Of a DNA stretch of 64,000 nucleotides, positions 43,816 to 57,824 are shown piece after piece. Position numbers and translations under genes: made by a program. The notes below the pieces were generated by a model. It did no database searches. It saw only the letters and a list, made by a program, of their open reading frames with translations, and had not been told where the DNA came from. Positions within the stretch are counted from its first letter, which is position 1; the number at the start of each line of letters is the position of its first letter. Source of the stretch: Pinus tabuliformis (Eukaryota; Streptophyta; Pinopsida; Pinales; Pinaceae). The stretch lies in NCBI GenBank assembly GCA_031772625.1, contig CM062807.1, forward strand, positions 1,148,591,007 through 1,148,655,006. Direction: 5' to 3'.

Positions 43816-46800
43816 TCTTGCAAAGGAATTAACACAATTGACTCATCTTTCATGCACAAGAAAACCATATTCCCTCGAAAGAATATTCCTATGACTTATA
43901 TTATCTCTGTGAATTTGATGTACGTGTTATTATTTTTCTCATAACTAAGTGTTCTATTTTTCAAAAAGAACTCCCTTACACATGACAATCCATGGGAATG
44001 TTTCCCATGGATTTATTAAATAAATAATCTTTACCAACACCATGGAAATATCTTACCATGACTAAGCACAAAACCATTGCGTTCTGCTAAATAACACCAC
44101 AAGATTTATTACTCACCTCATTTTGCATGGTGAGAAAATGAGTTGCTACAATCCATACAAGATTTTTTATCTTGACCTATTGGCCTTTTTCATGTAATTT
44201 TTTTCTTTAGTTAGTTACTTGTCTTTATGAAAGTATGAAATTCAAGAATAGTTATATTTTTTTTACCAAAGAACTTATTTATATGCAGTGTCATTTTCTC
44301 GCTAAGAGCCTTAATTCTTATCATTTTCCACGTGCAAGAAACATATGCAATACTTTAGAGAAAAATTTAATTTTAATTACTTATCTTTACAATCACCATT
44401 GATGAACCCCCAAAATCAACTATCCTTCGTGACAACTGAAGAGAGCATGTTTAAGTTGGTATTTTATCCCTTTACAAAAAAGACTAGAATGATGAGGACC
44501 TTATCTCGACCAGTCGAATCGACTTGGAATTTTTCTTCTTCGACTCCGAAAATGCTATTATGGTGCCCAATATGAGATTCAAACTTGGCATGAACTCCAT
44601 TTAGAATTTAAAGTCGAGCTATTTCTAGCCTTTCAGCATTCGACTCAAGGGAATGTTGAAGCATCCCTCTACTTATAGCATGACTTGTAGTTCTTCCCCC
44701 TTGGAAGACTCTATTCATAAATCTTTACCATTGTAGTCAGATCTATACCCCTCCTCATAATGGGGTATTCTATCGAGTCTCTCCCTACGCATCATAAACC
44801 CCAACCTATTTTTATTCATAGCATTGATTTTCTTTCTTTTGTTTTTACTCTTTATCATTACCATGTGGTAAAAGAATATTCATCCCCTAATGAATTCTTG
44901 ATTCGTTGTAGCTCCAAATTGTTTTCAAAACTGTGACAAGTTATTGGCATGAACAAATTGGAAGTATGTTAATAATTAAATTTATGTTAATTAGACATGT
45001 CATGTAGATTGGCTCAATATATTATGTAATGCCCCCTTAAAGGAAACGCCTATCTAGGAACACCAAAAATGATTATTTAATAAAATTTTATCAATAATCA
45101 TAAGCATTTACAGCTACAACAATATTCAATTTCTACTTTACATCACTTCAGCATTACTCAAATTCATAGATGCAAAACAATATATCTATACCAACTTAAC
45201 ATTACTTACCAATTACTCTTGGAAGTCATGGTCTCCTTCATGAAAATTCTCTAAGAATGGCTTGACAACCCATCTACACTTCATGGAAAGTACCTTTTAA
45301 TATATTACTAACAAATTCTATCAAATTAGTCACAACATTTTCAATCAAATTAAAAGTGTTTAACTATCAATCAATTATGCAATGTTAGGTGATATTTAAA
45401 TCACAGGACTTCTACAGGAACTTAGAGAACACCAAAACTCTAATCATCAAACTGATAGATCACTGCACCATGTGCACATTGTCTTAGCTTATGCTAATGA
45501 AATTGATATAATACTTCTAAATGTACTCATAAAGCACATAAAGATATTTTATCATCGAAACGACCAATAAATGCACTAAGTGTATATTGTGCTAGACACT
45601 GCTAAGACATTCGAAATATTATTAATAAAAGAACTTACACTTCGTAATTCTTGTCTGGGCATTAGGGTCATTTTATGTCAAAAATGTACATAAAATATTA
45701 CACAATTATATATCAAATCATACTTTTAACATAATAGATAGTTGATTAGTTAATTTTTTTAGCTATGAGAACCAAAATAGGCGAATGAATGCTACTCTCA
45801 ATCCATGGGAACTAGTTTCCACAAGCAGATTGAGTGATTTTCACGTCTACATAATTCTTGGACAGAGACCGTACCAAGTCCATTATGGAATTCCACTACC
45901 CAACCAACTAAAGAGTTCCAAAGACCACACAAGCTCAAATACCAGATTCCTCTTGGCACTGTCCTGCCCATCCTTCTAACAGTGTCCCATCTATGAGGAA
46001 TTTTGGGCCTCCTCCAATAGGCACCAAATCAATAGAGTTTCCTCAGGATTTTTACCCTCTTCGCCATTTTGGATAACTCTTCTCCCTTAATGAGATCATT
46101 AATCTCTAGGTAGCGGAAATCCAAACATGGAAGTGCCATCAACCCCTTTGGGAAAGCAATCGCCATCATCCAAAGGTTTACTTGTCTTTCACAACTGTTT
46201 TTCATGTAAAATTTATCTTTTCGCACTCTTTCTTGCAATAATTTACATAATGATCCATATGCACATTATCATTAACAAAAGAAACATTCATGTACACCAT
46301 GAATTTATACTCAACCCTCGACGCGGGTCCACAATATCTAGATTGACAAAGAACATAACTGACATAGATGTTGTATGTATTGTGATTTCCAAGTAACACA
46401 ATCATTCATATCACTTAACATTATACGTACTCATTTACAATTGCAATTCACATTGCAATGTTTTACCTTGACAAGTTTTCTTGTTGCCATTAAGCTACCC
46501 CTGCCTAATCCCATCAACAACATTAGTAAAAAATTTGCATCATTTAACAAGTATTCACTTTCCAAATCATTTTGGTTTCATGCATAATAGTATATGCATA
46601 TATTCATTAATTTTTAAATGTCAATAATAGTTGAGTTAACAATCTAGACATTCCCAATTTCCCACTGTGTATTGTCATGAACATCAACAGATCGATACAT
46701 GAACTAACTACCATAATCACTTGTTTACGAATTGTAATAAGCTTAAATCAAATTCAGTTCATACATATAAGTTTTATTACTTAGTCATGAAACACTAACC

Positions 46801-47367
46801 AATCACAGCTACCAACCATATTAATGTAGTCATTATGAGACTTAATCAATAATTCATCATTACAGTCAAATCTCACAACTTGACTAATTTTTTATTTTGA
46901 ATATCTAAAGGGGTTTGTATAGTATCCTTTTAAAACACTTTATCATCCTATTCAATGAAATTCCCCATACTTTACATTCATGTATTCACTCATTAAAAGT
47001 AACGCATTGTAACTTCAGTCATGTTTATTAAATGTATCATTAATACTTCAATATTTGCAAGATTTGTTAGTTGATTATCACTTTCCTTCGTGAGTTTTCA
47101 ATATTGTTCATAAGTGTGAAAAATATTTTATTATCTTTTATCCTCGTCAAGATTCAAATGTCATCAAAATAGTTTTGCACCTGACTTTATTACTTGCTAC
47201 TCATTGCAGTTATAAACATGAATCACATATATCATGTCAAAAGTATTCTACTACATATATGAATATGTAGGTTGTTAGACTCATACTTGAGTTGATGCTC
47301 ACTAGTATCATACCTCGATTTACTTTCTTGTTAAAAATTATAAAAGGAGCCCGTGCTGCAACCTTTA
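43816..47367. other. Interior between the two Element 6 repeats, no recognisable gene
   Basis: AT-rich, with many stops. Open frames up to 89 codons (45785-45979, 46029-46238, 46127-46396) show no domain I recognise. If Element 6 is an LTR element on the minus strand, this is its decayed interior. Confidence 0.5.
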
Positions 47368-47379
47368 GCTCTGATACCA
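47368..47379 (-). promoter_or_regulatory. Primer-binding site of Element 6
   Basis: The plus strand GCTCTGATACCA is the exact complement of TGGTATCAGAGC, two bases before the repeat start TGTAGCATGCACC at 47382. This is the main reason for reading the repeat pair as LTRs of a minus-strand element. Confidence 0.75.
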
Positions 47380-47381
47380 CA

Positions 47382-48820
47382 TGTAGCATGCACCGGTAAC
47401 CTCACATGACAAATGCAAGGAGTTAGAAGTTTTTTACACAAATTACCCACAAGTAATTATGCAAATCACTAGTCAATATTAGTAATTCACCATTAGATAG
47501 AGTGTTCATTAGTACATAAAGTAAATTTAGTAGAGGAATAGTATGTTTCATTACCATTATCAATCACTGTTGTTGTATATTAAGAGAAACTATACTAGGT
47601 AACCTTGAATCCATTGCATGACCCCTTTAACCACATTAATTAATCACATACTTGACATTATCAACATCAGAATATGAAAGGAATCAACATCAAAGCAATC
47701 ACATCATTGAACACCAATATACCCTCCAAACATTATAAGGTGAAAACCAAATGCTTGTGAGAGTGTTCACCCCTCACTCAATGGATTATAAGGGAGTCCA
47801 TCCCTCATCCATTGTTATAAAATATTACAGTGAAATATCATTAAAATACAACATACCTAGCTAAAACCTATTATGGTCATCATGAAACTAATTACCAACA
47901 AATTACCACTCTCTATATCCTTGTGGGATGATTGTCCCATTAGTAGACCATCACGTACCTCATACTCATAAACATGGGCCATTAGTTCTCTATCTACCAT
48001 AATGTTAAAGATAATTTGTCTTTTTCACAAGTCACCATCCTTTAGTGTGTCATCAACAAGCTTTGGTAATATGATTAGATAAATTAATAATCAATCAATA
48101 ATAAATCTTTAAAAGCGAGTTTTTAACATTTATTCATGTGCACACATGAGATGTGAATATAATATCACAACATGCTTCTTCTAACAACATTGTGCATGTA
48201 TAAAGAAATAAGTATGAAGCATGTAAAAATAATTACCACGTTGCTATGATGATTCTCACACGGGCACACATTCATATCCAAAGGAAACCATTGTAACCAT
48301 CCATTTCATTTGAAGGATATTAGTAACGTATCTCTATTTTTTGCTGAGTAATTATATTAAAACTTACTCAAAGAGAGCTAAAATGTGCATATATGTATTT
48401 TAGAAAGGAAATCTATTGCATTCATTGCAAGTAATTACTTGTTTTACTTCTGAGGATCTAACATGATAGTTATTCTTTCCTGCACACAAATCCATGTTTC
48501 TCTTTTAAAAGATATAACACAATACTTCTATAAATTTGTGCATGTAGTCAACTATTGTTTCTCTGCTTCTACATATACATTCTTTTCACAAAGTTATCTT
48601 CAAGATCATAACACAGTTTAAAGAAAGTACCATAACAAAATTCTCATGCATTTGTTTTCAAGAAAGTATCATAATCAACCTTTATTTTGTGCATTAGAAC
48701 TAGGAGAGAGTTTTTAAAATAATAATAATGTTAACCTCTTATGCATTAAACAATGAAATTAAACGAAACCATGCAATATACAACAAACAAATAATTTATC
48801 TTTTTACTCACCAACTCATG
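47382..48820 (-). repeat. Element 6 LTR-like segment, right copy
   Basis: It starts TGTAGCATGCACCGGTAACC and matches the left copy in order. It lacks the fold-back insertion, giving the empty site. Divergence from the left copy is high (roughly 15-20% by eye), so the element is old. Confidence 0.72.
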
Positions 48821-50038
<1,218 letters not shown>

Positions 50039-50208
50039 TAGTTTGTTGGGATAGTTATTCAAGTCCAATTGTCTCACTAATCATGCTATCTTATCTATCG
50101 TTAGTTATCCTTACACCATATTATATTCTGTCGGCTTTGTTGGGGCTTAGCTGACTAGGTCTACTAGCCATATTCGATTAGGCTAGTTGGTCAAATTGTC
50201 TAGCTCCT

Positions 50209-50984
50209 CCAACAAGTCTTAGCTACACAATACTTCAAAAAATTCTTTATTGCGCAATGGGATGCCTAACAAAATGTAACTCGTGTTATTTTAATGCAAG
50301 ATGGTATACACATTGTATTAGAAAGTGATCCAATCGAGGTAAAGAATTTACAAAAGCCCATTTATTAGAAGGGAATGTTTATACATGCCCCAAAGCAATG
50401 GAACTCGTACCTATCTGGTAAACACTTAAAGGTAAAAAAAATAATGATAGTATCAAATAATTTTTGGAACCAATATTATCTTCATAAGAGTATAAAAAAT
50501 GGGTCACAAAGATGTTAGGTTATGAATTTAGAATCATCTTCAAGAACCGGAAGAAAAACGTTTTAGCAGATGCACTCTCAAGAAAGGATGAGGATGTGGA
50601 GGCATTTCTTTGAGCCATTTCTATTATCCAACCTAACTAGATAAATAAAGTAATGGATGAATGGAAGAATAACGAAGAGGTGTGGACACTCATTCAAAAG
50701 TTGCAGCAAGATCCCAGTGCAAGAGATAGTTTTATGTAGAGAAAATTTCACTATGGCACAAAGATGGCTTATATCTATGTAAGAACTCCAAACTCAAATA
50801 AAAAGTTATTTTTGAATTACATACCTCTCCTATATGATGACAGTCTTGATTTTTAAAAATTTACCACAGGTTCATGAAGGATTTTTTTTGGATGGCCTTA
50901 AATCTGATGTTCAAAAGTTTGTCGTGGAATGTTTGGTTTGACAACAAAATAAAGTCGAGACAATTAAAACCATTGGTATTTTAC
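50209..50984 (+). pseudogene. Element 7 RNase H and integrase zinc remnant
   Basis: It matches Element 5 bases 35905-36690. TTTAATGCAAGATGG-like and GCAGATGCACTCTCAAGAAA (DALSRKDEDVEA) are recognisable. The catalytic region is shredded by stops. Confidence 0.85.
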
Positions 50985-51980
50985 AACCATTAACCTATGA
51001 AACAATGTCTTTCGGTAGAAATCAAATGAGAGAATTTTTTGGCTGACGCATTTCAAACCAACAAGTGTGGTTCATCATCACGACTAGATGAAGAGGCAGA
51101 CCATGGCGAAGGCTTAAATAGAGAGCAATGTAGCGACATAATTTCAAGTAACAACTATATTTGAGCAATAATGTTTAAATTATAATATTAATTTATTAAT
51201 ATACTAAAAACAAATCTTATTAAGTAACAGCTATGTTAAACGGCTAGGTTTTTAAAAAATTATTTAAGCGATGATATTATTTCATTAATTTATTAAAAAT
51301 ATTGATAGGTAATGACTATATTAAATGGCTAGTTTTTGAAAAATAATATTTAAATTAATTTATTAAAACCAATTGTTACTAATCCTTTAAAAATAATATT
51401 TAAATAATTATATTAGTTTATTAATTTATTAAAATATAAATTAAATGTCTTTTCAAGAACTAGCCTTTTACACTTTTTGAAAAAATATTTAATTTATATT
51501 TTAATAAATTAATAAAATAATATCATTATTTAAATATTATTTTTCAAGGATTAGTAATAATTGGTTTTAATAAATTAATCTAAATAATATTTTTCAAAAA
51601 CTAGTAATTTAATATAGCCATTGCCTATGAATATTTTTAATAAATTAATGAAATAATATCATTATTTAAATATTTTTTTCAAAAAATAGCCATTTAATAT
51701 AGCCATTACTTAATAATATTTGTTATTAATATATTAATAATTAGTATTATAATTTAAACATTATTGTTCAAATATAGTCGTTACTTGAAATTATGTCTCT
51801 ACATTGCTCTCTATTTAAGCCTTTGCTATGGTCTACCTCTTCATCTGGTCCTAATGATGAACCAAACTTGCTGGTTTGAAACACGTTGGAAAAAAAGTTG
51901 TCTGATGTGATTTCTACCGAAAGACTTTTTTTAATTCACTTTGGATCACAGAAGCTTGAATACAGAAAAAACCATTAACC
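50985..51980. mobile_element. Fold-back insertion, copy 2 (974 bp), with 11-bp target duplication
   Basis: The insert 50996-51969 is flanked by AACCATTAACC (50985-50995 and 51970-51980). Its body is a giant inverted repeat, about 51007-51925, with arms of about 440 bp, starting GTCTTTCGGTAGAAATCA and closing TGATTTCTACCGAAAGAC. The loop lies near 51466. An asymmetric 3' tail contains TTGGATCACAGAAGC and an A-rich end. The outer arms resemble copy 1 (TTTC.AACCAAC.AGTGTGGTT). No coding content. Confidence 0.88.
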
Positions 51981-52771
51981 AAGTCAGCATTGGGAGGAGG
52001 TCTAAATGAATATTATCACAAATCTACTGAAGACTGAAGGAAAGAGTGTCATCAAGGTGGTGATTGATAGACTTGTTGAGTACACACATTATTTAACACT
52101 ATCTCATTGTTTCAAAGCCAATACAATTTCTATTGCATTTGTGGAAATAGTTCAAAAGTTACATGGAAACCCAAAGACAATTGCAAGTAATAGAGATCCC
52201 ATTTTTACTGAAAAATTTTGAACATTTTTGTCTTCTTGTCTCATTACTCAATTGACTCATAACTCATCTTATCATCCTGAATCTGATGGGAAAATTGAGG
52301 TAGTGAAAATATGTTTGGAATGATATCTTTGTTTCTTGGTATCTTCTAAACAACATAATGTGTTAAGTGCTTACGTCTAGTAGGATGGTGTTATCACACT
52401 TCGTTCCATACCTTAGAAAAAATGACCCCACTTATGGGGATTTACAAATATCATCTACCATCCATCACATCATATCTAAGGGATGGTTCTAAGGTTTAAT
52501 CAATTCAAATTACATTGAGAATCAACAACAAGTTCTCCAAGTTTTAAAGGACAATCTAATTATAGCACAAAATAAAATGAAGCAACAAGTGGATAAACAT
52601 TACAGCGAAAGAAATTTTGACATGAGAAAATTGGAATTTTAATGGCTACAACCATACAAACAAATGTCACTCAAGCAACCTAAGAAAGTTGAAAAATTAT
52701 CACCCAAGTAATATGGCCCTATGACATGCAAATTGGAGCTACCTACATCTTCATGAATACACCCAATTTTT
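51981..52771 (+). pseudogene. Element 7 integrase remnant
   Basis: A 71-codon open piece (52006-52221) reads TEGKSVIKVVIDRLVEYTHY then SNRDPIFTEKF, matching the Element 5 integrase core. Downstream, ACTCATCTTATCATCCTGAATCTGATGGG-type sequence and the C-terminal motif region continue with frameshifts to the Element 8 insertion. Confidence 0.85.
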
Positions 52772-53327
52772 TGTTATGAAACCAGCTCACAAAAAGATAG
52801 AAAAGATAGATCAACGCCTTAGAACTCAGCCTCTTCGATGAGGCAACCTCCTTTACATTACATAAATGAAGAATTTTTGGATGATTCAAATGAAAAAACC
52901 TCCTTTCTATATATAGGAGTCTAAGGAGTACAATATAACCCAGCCGACCTAACAAAATAATACAAAGCCGCAAATGTAAGAATAGATGGAATCAATGGGC
53001 ATAGTAATAACTATATGGGCACAATAGGGGCATAAAAATATTAATAAGGGATACAACTACAATAGTAATGGGCTAATCAAAGCCCCAAGGGTTAGCTCAG
53101 TTGGTCAAAAACTGCACCTCGCCATCGGGAGGTCACAGGGTCGAATCCACTCGAAGCCCTTGGGGTCAGGTCTTGCAGTAAGTCGAGGAGTGATTTAGCC
53201 TAGCTATCGCCCAAATTTTTCCATGGACGTAGCAATCACTCACTGACCAGGGTGCTCGTGAACCACATGCAAAAAGCGAAAAGAAAAAAAATAATGGGGT
53301 AATCACTAGTATTATAGGGACCCAACA
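52772..53327 (-). repeat. 3' LTR of Element 8, carrying a SINE
   Basis: TGTTATGAAACC... to ...GGGACCCAACA on the plus strand. It is split by a 212-bp SINE (53080-53291) plus a 14-bp target duplication. Confidence 0.93.
53066..53305 (+). mobile_element. tRNA-derived SINE (copy 2) with target duplications
   Basis: The insert 53080-53291 is flanked by TAATGGGCTAATCA (53066-53079) and TAATGGGGTAATCA (53292-53305). It has a tRNA-like head with A box GGTTAGCTCAGTTGG (about 53090) and B box GGGTCGAATCC (about 53142), a non-tRNA body, and an A-rich end AAGAAAAAAAA. The 5' LTR of the same element is uninterrupted (58796-58812). Confidence 0.93.
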
Positions 53328-53329
53328 TG

Positions 53330-53340
53330 CCCCTCTCCTT
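53330..53340 (-). promoter_or_regulatory. Polypurine tract of Element 8
   Basis: The minus strand reads AAGGAGAGGGG, then CA and the LTR start TGTTGGG, as in Element 5. Confidence 0.85.
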
Positions 53341-53356
53341 CAAAAAAATGTTGTCC

Positions 53357-54742
53357 TCAATGCTTGAGTAGTTCTGGATGCTTCTGTATAAAATGCTCAT
53401 CCTCCCATGTGGAATATTCAGTGGATAATTTCTTCCACATGATACGATACTCAGAAATTGATCGATTTCGTAGCTGTCGAGTTCTTTTTTCTGTGACTGC
53501 TTCCGGTTCCAATATAATTTTCCCTTCCTTGTCAAGTTCTAGCAATATTGTTTGAACTAGGAGCTTGTCGCCTATAACCTTCTTTAAGCATGAAACATAG
53601 AAAACTGAGTGCAATCGAGAAGCTATAGGAAGCTCCAATTTGAATGCCATAGTACCAATCTTTTGCAACACCTTGTACGAACCATAATACTTTAGTGATA
53701 ATTTATTATCCTTCTCAGCTTGCTTGAGGGAAATTTGCTTATATGGTTGTAGCTGTAGGAATACCCAATCACCTACATCAAAACTTCTTTCGTTGCGATG
53801 TTGATCTTCCTGTTGTTTCATTCCATTCTGTGCCAACACGAGGTTATCCTTTAAGAGTTGGAGGACTTATTGTTGATGTTTGATGTGATGTTCCACTCCT
53901 TGAACCTTAAAACTTTCTCTTAAATATGATGTGTTGGATGGTGGCTGATATCCATAGAGTGTCATAAATGGGTTCATTTTTGTTGCTGTATGGAAGGAAA
54001 TGTTATACCACCATTCAGCAAGAGGCAACCATTTGACCCATTGTGTCTATTTATCAGATACAAAGCAACGAAGATATTCTTCCAAACATTTGTTTACTAT
54101 CTTAGTTTTCCCATCAGATTGAGGATGATAAGATAAGCTATGAGCTAACTAAGTACCAAGGAAAGAAAATAATTATGTCCAAACATTTCCAGTGAAAATG
54201 GGATCTCTGTCAATTACAATAATCTTTGGGTTTCCATGTAGCTTTTGAATTGTTTCCATAAATGCAATAGAAACTGTACTGGCTTTAAACGGATATGATA
54301 ATGCAAAAAAGTGTGCATACTTGGTAAGTCTATCAACTTCCAGCATGATGACACTCATTCCCTCAAACTTTGGTAAACATGTGATAAAATCCATTGAAAC
54401 ATCCTCCCAATGTAGGCTTGGAATGGATAAAGGTTGTAATAGGCCCGGTGTCTTAATTGTTTCAACTTTATTTTCTTGGCAAACCAAACATTCCGCCACA
54501 AACTTTTGAATATCCGATTTAAGGGCATCCCAAAAAAATTCCTTCTTAACCCTCTGGTATGTTTTTAAAAATGTTGAGTGCCCTCCTAAGGGAGAAGTGT
54601 GCAATTCCATAAGAATATTTTGTTTTAGTTGGGAATTCTTACAGAAGTATAAGTGATCTCTGTACCATAACGAATCATTTTTCCAGCTAAATGTATCAGA
54701 CATACTGGAATCTTGATGTAACTTTCGAATAAGTTCCCACAC
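53357..54742 (-). pseudogene. Element 8 integrase and chromodomain
   Basis: Pieces: 54173-54742 (zinc site GGHSTFLKTYQRVK and CLVCQENK, first catalytic region VSMDFITCLPKFEG, IIVIDRDPIFTGNVW) and 53357-53839 (GDWVFLQLQPYKQISLKQ, SRLHSVFYVSCLKKVI, chromodomain SISEYRIMWKKLSTEYSTWE). The stretch 53860-54170 between them carries the third catalytic region with stops. Confidence 0.88.
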
Positions 54743-54744
54743 TT

Positions 54745-56011
54745 TTTCGTCATTCTTCCATTCCTCCCTTGCTTCGTTTATCTAATCTCATTGGATAATA
54801 TAAATGGCGCACAACAATGCTTCCACATCCTCATCCTTCCTTGAGAATGCATCTGCAACCACATTTTGCTTCCCTTTTCTGTAGATGATTTCAAAGTTAT
54901 AACCCAACATCTTGGTGACCCTCTTTTGTTGCTCTTCAGAGGATAATCTTTGTTCTAAAAAGTATTTAAGGCTATCATGATCTGTTTTTACCTTGAAGTG
55001 TCTTCCATTTATTTAAGGTTTCCATTTCTTAAGTGCATGGAGTATTGTCAACATTTCCTTCTCATAAATAGCTTTGTGTAAAAAAATTCCCTTGATTGGA
55101 TGACTTGCAAAAGCAATGGGTCTTTCATCTTGCATTAAAATAGCACCAATTTCATTTCCTGAAGCATCACATTCCACAATAAAGGTTTTTGTGAAGTCTA
55201 GTGTAGCTAAGACCGGTGCTTGGAACATTGCCTCTTTAAGATGTTCGAAGGCCTTTTTTGCTTCTAGAGTCCATGAAAATCCATCTTTCTTCAATAATGT
55301 TGTTAGAGGTGCTGCTATTCTCCCATAATTCTTAACAAACTTGTGATAATACCCTGTCAAACTGAGAAATCCTCACATATGCTTTATGGATGTGGGGATT
55401 TTCCGTTCCTTAATGGCTTTAATTTTTCCAGGGTCTACCTTAAATCCTTCATGAGATACAATATGACCCAGATATTCCACCTCTTGTACTCCAAAGAAAC
55501 ATTTGGATCTTTTTGCATATAATTGTTTCTCATCCAATAGTTGTAGCACCTTGTCAACATGTTCAAAATGATCCTTTCAAGACTTGCTATAGATTAGTAT
55601 ATCATAAAAAATTACTAACACAAATTTTCTAAGCAATTGTTTGAAAATGGAATTCACCAAACCTTGAAATGTTGAAGGTGCATTGGTAAGGCCAAAAGGC
55701 ATGACCAAAAATTCATAATGACCGTCATGAGTTCTAAATTTTGTTTTCGAAATGTTTTTAGTCTTCATTTTGATTTGATGATATCTTGAACGAAGATCCA
55801 ACTTGGTTAAGTAAATTGATCCATGCAATTCATCCAGTAATTCATCAATGACAGGAATGGGAAACTTAGCTTTAATAGTGAGCTTTTTGAGCTCCCTATA
55901 ATCCGGACACATGTGCCATGATCCATACTTCTTGTGCACGAATACTATTGGAGCAGAGAAAGAACTTTGACTTGGTTGAATTATACCAACCTCTAGCATT
56001 TCTGCAACCAT
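54745..56011 (-). pseudogene. Element 8 reverse transcriptase and RNase H
   Basis: Pieces 55577-56011 ([47 protein letters not shown], then [12 protein letters not shown]) and 55013-55360 ([18 protein letters not shown]). The polymerase motif that is F-F-D-D in Element 5 reads F-Y-D here, so one catalytic aspartate is lost. Frameshifts separate the pieces. Confidence 0.88.
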
Positions 56012-56082
56012 ATGTTCAATTTTACTCTTTTGGCCATAGGGATATTTGTACAGCCTAATGTTCGGAGGAAAACTTCCTGGAA

Positions 56083-56622
56083 TCAGATGAATAGCATGAT
56101 CATGATAAAAAATAGGAGACCTTTGGGAGTCTCAAATACCTTGGAATGATTTTCCAACACATTTTGGAGATTTGGAGAAATATATGGTTCCAATGTGGAA
56201 ACATCTAGAGAACATAATTGTGCAATTACACCTCTTTGTTCCTTTTTTAGAAACTTTGTCATACCATTAGAGTAGATTATCTTTCCTGGTTTCCCTGTAA
56301 TACCCCTTAATTCCACTTCCTTTCCTTCCACAGAAGCTTTCATGAAAAGTTCTTGAAAATTAAAAGCTATTTTACCCAAGGATTGTAGCCATTGGACTCT
56401 TAGTACAACATCGGTACCTCCCATTGGAAAGGAAAGAATTGGGCTAGTCAATACATATTCTCCCATGGATAGCTTGATATTATGGCACTTTCCAGAGCAA
56501 TTTATTTTTTCTCCATTTTCAACCATCACTTGACACTCGGGTGCTGGATATAAGAAGAAATTCAATTCTTTTGCTACCTTACAATGAATAAAAATGTGGG
56601 TACTTCCTGCATCAATCAACAC
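56083..56622 (-). pseudogene. Element 8 protease
   Basis: 179 codons beginning MLIDAGSTHIFIHCKVAKEL. The D-A-G in place of the D-S-G of Element 5 is a catalytic-loop change. The rest aligns with Element 5 residue by residue to [21 protein letters not shown] sequence. Confidence 0.85.
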
Positions 56623-56639
56623 TATTACCTTTTTCTTCT

Positions 56640-57824
56640 TTATTTTTCATCTATCTTGATGGTTTGAGGAGTGGTAATTCCTACCAATGCATTACAAGAT
56701 ATGCTCGGATTCATTTCTTCTTTATCTAGGCTTTGTTCCTGGAGTATATTCTCTTCTTTTGACCTTTCTTGCTCCTTTTCTTCTTCCTCTTCACAATATA
56801 TGTAGAATAATTTCTTCTCGGCACACTTATGACCTTTAGTGTATTTGCTATCACAACTGTAACAAATCTCTTTTACTCTTTTTTCTTCCAATTTTTGTGG
56901 TGTCAACCTTATAGGTTGTGGAAGGCTAGGGGCAGCAACACTTTCATTTTTATAGTTGTGTGCGGTATGCTTCCTGGTTGCCATAATTTTGCTTTCCATT
57001 TTTCTTTCTAACCTGAATGCCTTCTTAATGAATCAGGTTGCCAAAGGCAAACATCACGTTGGATATTATCGTTTAAAGTCCCTATGAACACATCAATCCT
57101 ATGCTCCTCTCGAATATTTTTTACCCTTATGGTCAATTTTTGGAACTCCTCAGTGTGCTCCATTATTGAACCCTTTTGTTTGACACTTATCAATTGGATA
57201 AAAAAAGTGTTGCTTTTTGTATCCTCATAACGTGCTGTCAATTCTTCCATAAAAATTTCCCAAGTGATAATTTGTTTATGAGAGCAAAGCCATTGATACC
57301 ATACAAACCAATTTGGTTCCAAATATAAAGTTGCAATACATACCATTTGTGTGTTTTGCACATTATTGAGATCAAAAAATGACTCCATCTGTAATATCCA
57401 TGTTGCGGGATCATTGCCATCAAACTTCCTCATATCGATTTTTGAAATATGGTGGGTCTTTGATCCCACATTAGAGTCTATGAAATCATGATTAACATTT
57501 CTTTTGTTCGCATCATGAGTTTCCTTTACTACCTTTTCACCATTATTAAGTGTTTCTTGTAAAAAAAATTGTCAAATCTGTCTTCAAATCTGCCATGTCT
57601 GTCTTCAAATCTATATTCAAATCATCCATCCTGGCTTCCATGCCATTTATCTTGGATTCCACGCCATTTATCTTAGCATCTGTTAGCTTTTCTGAGATTG
57701 ACATTTGTTGCACTTGGTCTTGTAATTTTGATATATAATGTAGCATTTCTTCCTCTTCTTCATGAGTCATGCTAGAGCTTTCAGGTTGCTTACTAGGTGT
57801 TTGCATTTTATTTCCTTGGGGCAT
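56640..57824 (-). pseudogene. Element 8 gag
   Basis: Pieces: 57546-57824 (MPQGNKMQTPSKQPESSSMT, coiled-coil-like repeats such as KINGVESKINGMEARM), 57008-57469 (capsid, FDGNDPATWILQMESFFDLN) and 56640-56999 (zinc knuckle CYSCDSKYTKGHKC). The coiled-coil repeat array is shorter than in Element 5. Frameshifts occur near 57540 and 57005. Confidence 0.88.

Noticed and set aside
46029..46238. 69-codon minus-strand frame as a gag remnant of Element 6
   Set aside because: A faint impression of a gag-like stretch, but no conserved motif could be named.
53085..53155. Functional tRNA gene
   Set aside because: The tRNA-like head has A and B boxes but continues into a non-tRNA body with an A-rich end and target duplications, so it is a SINE.
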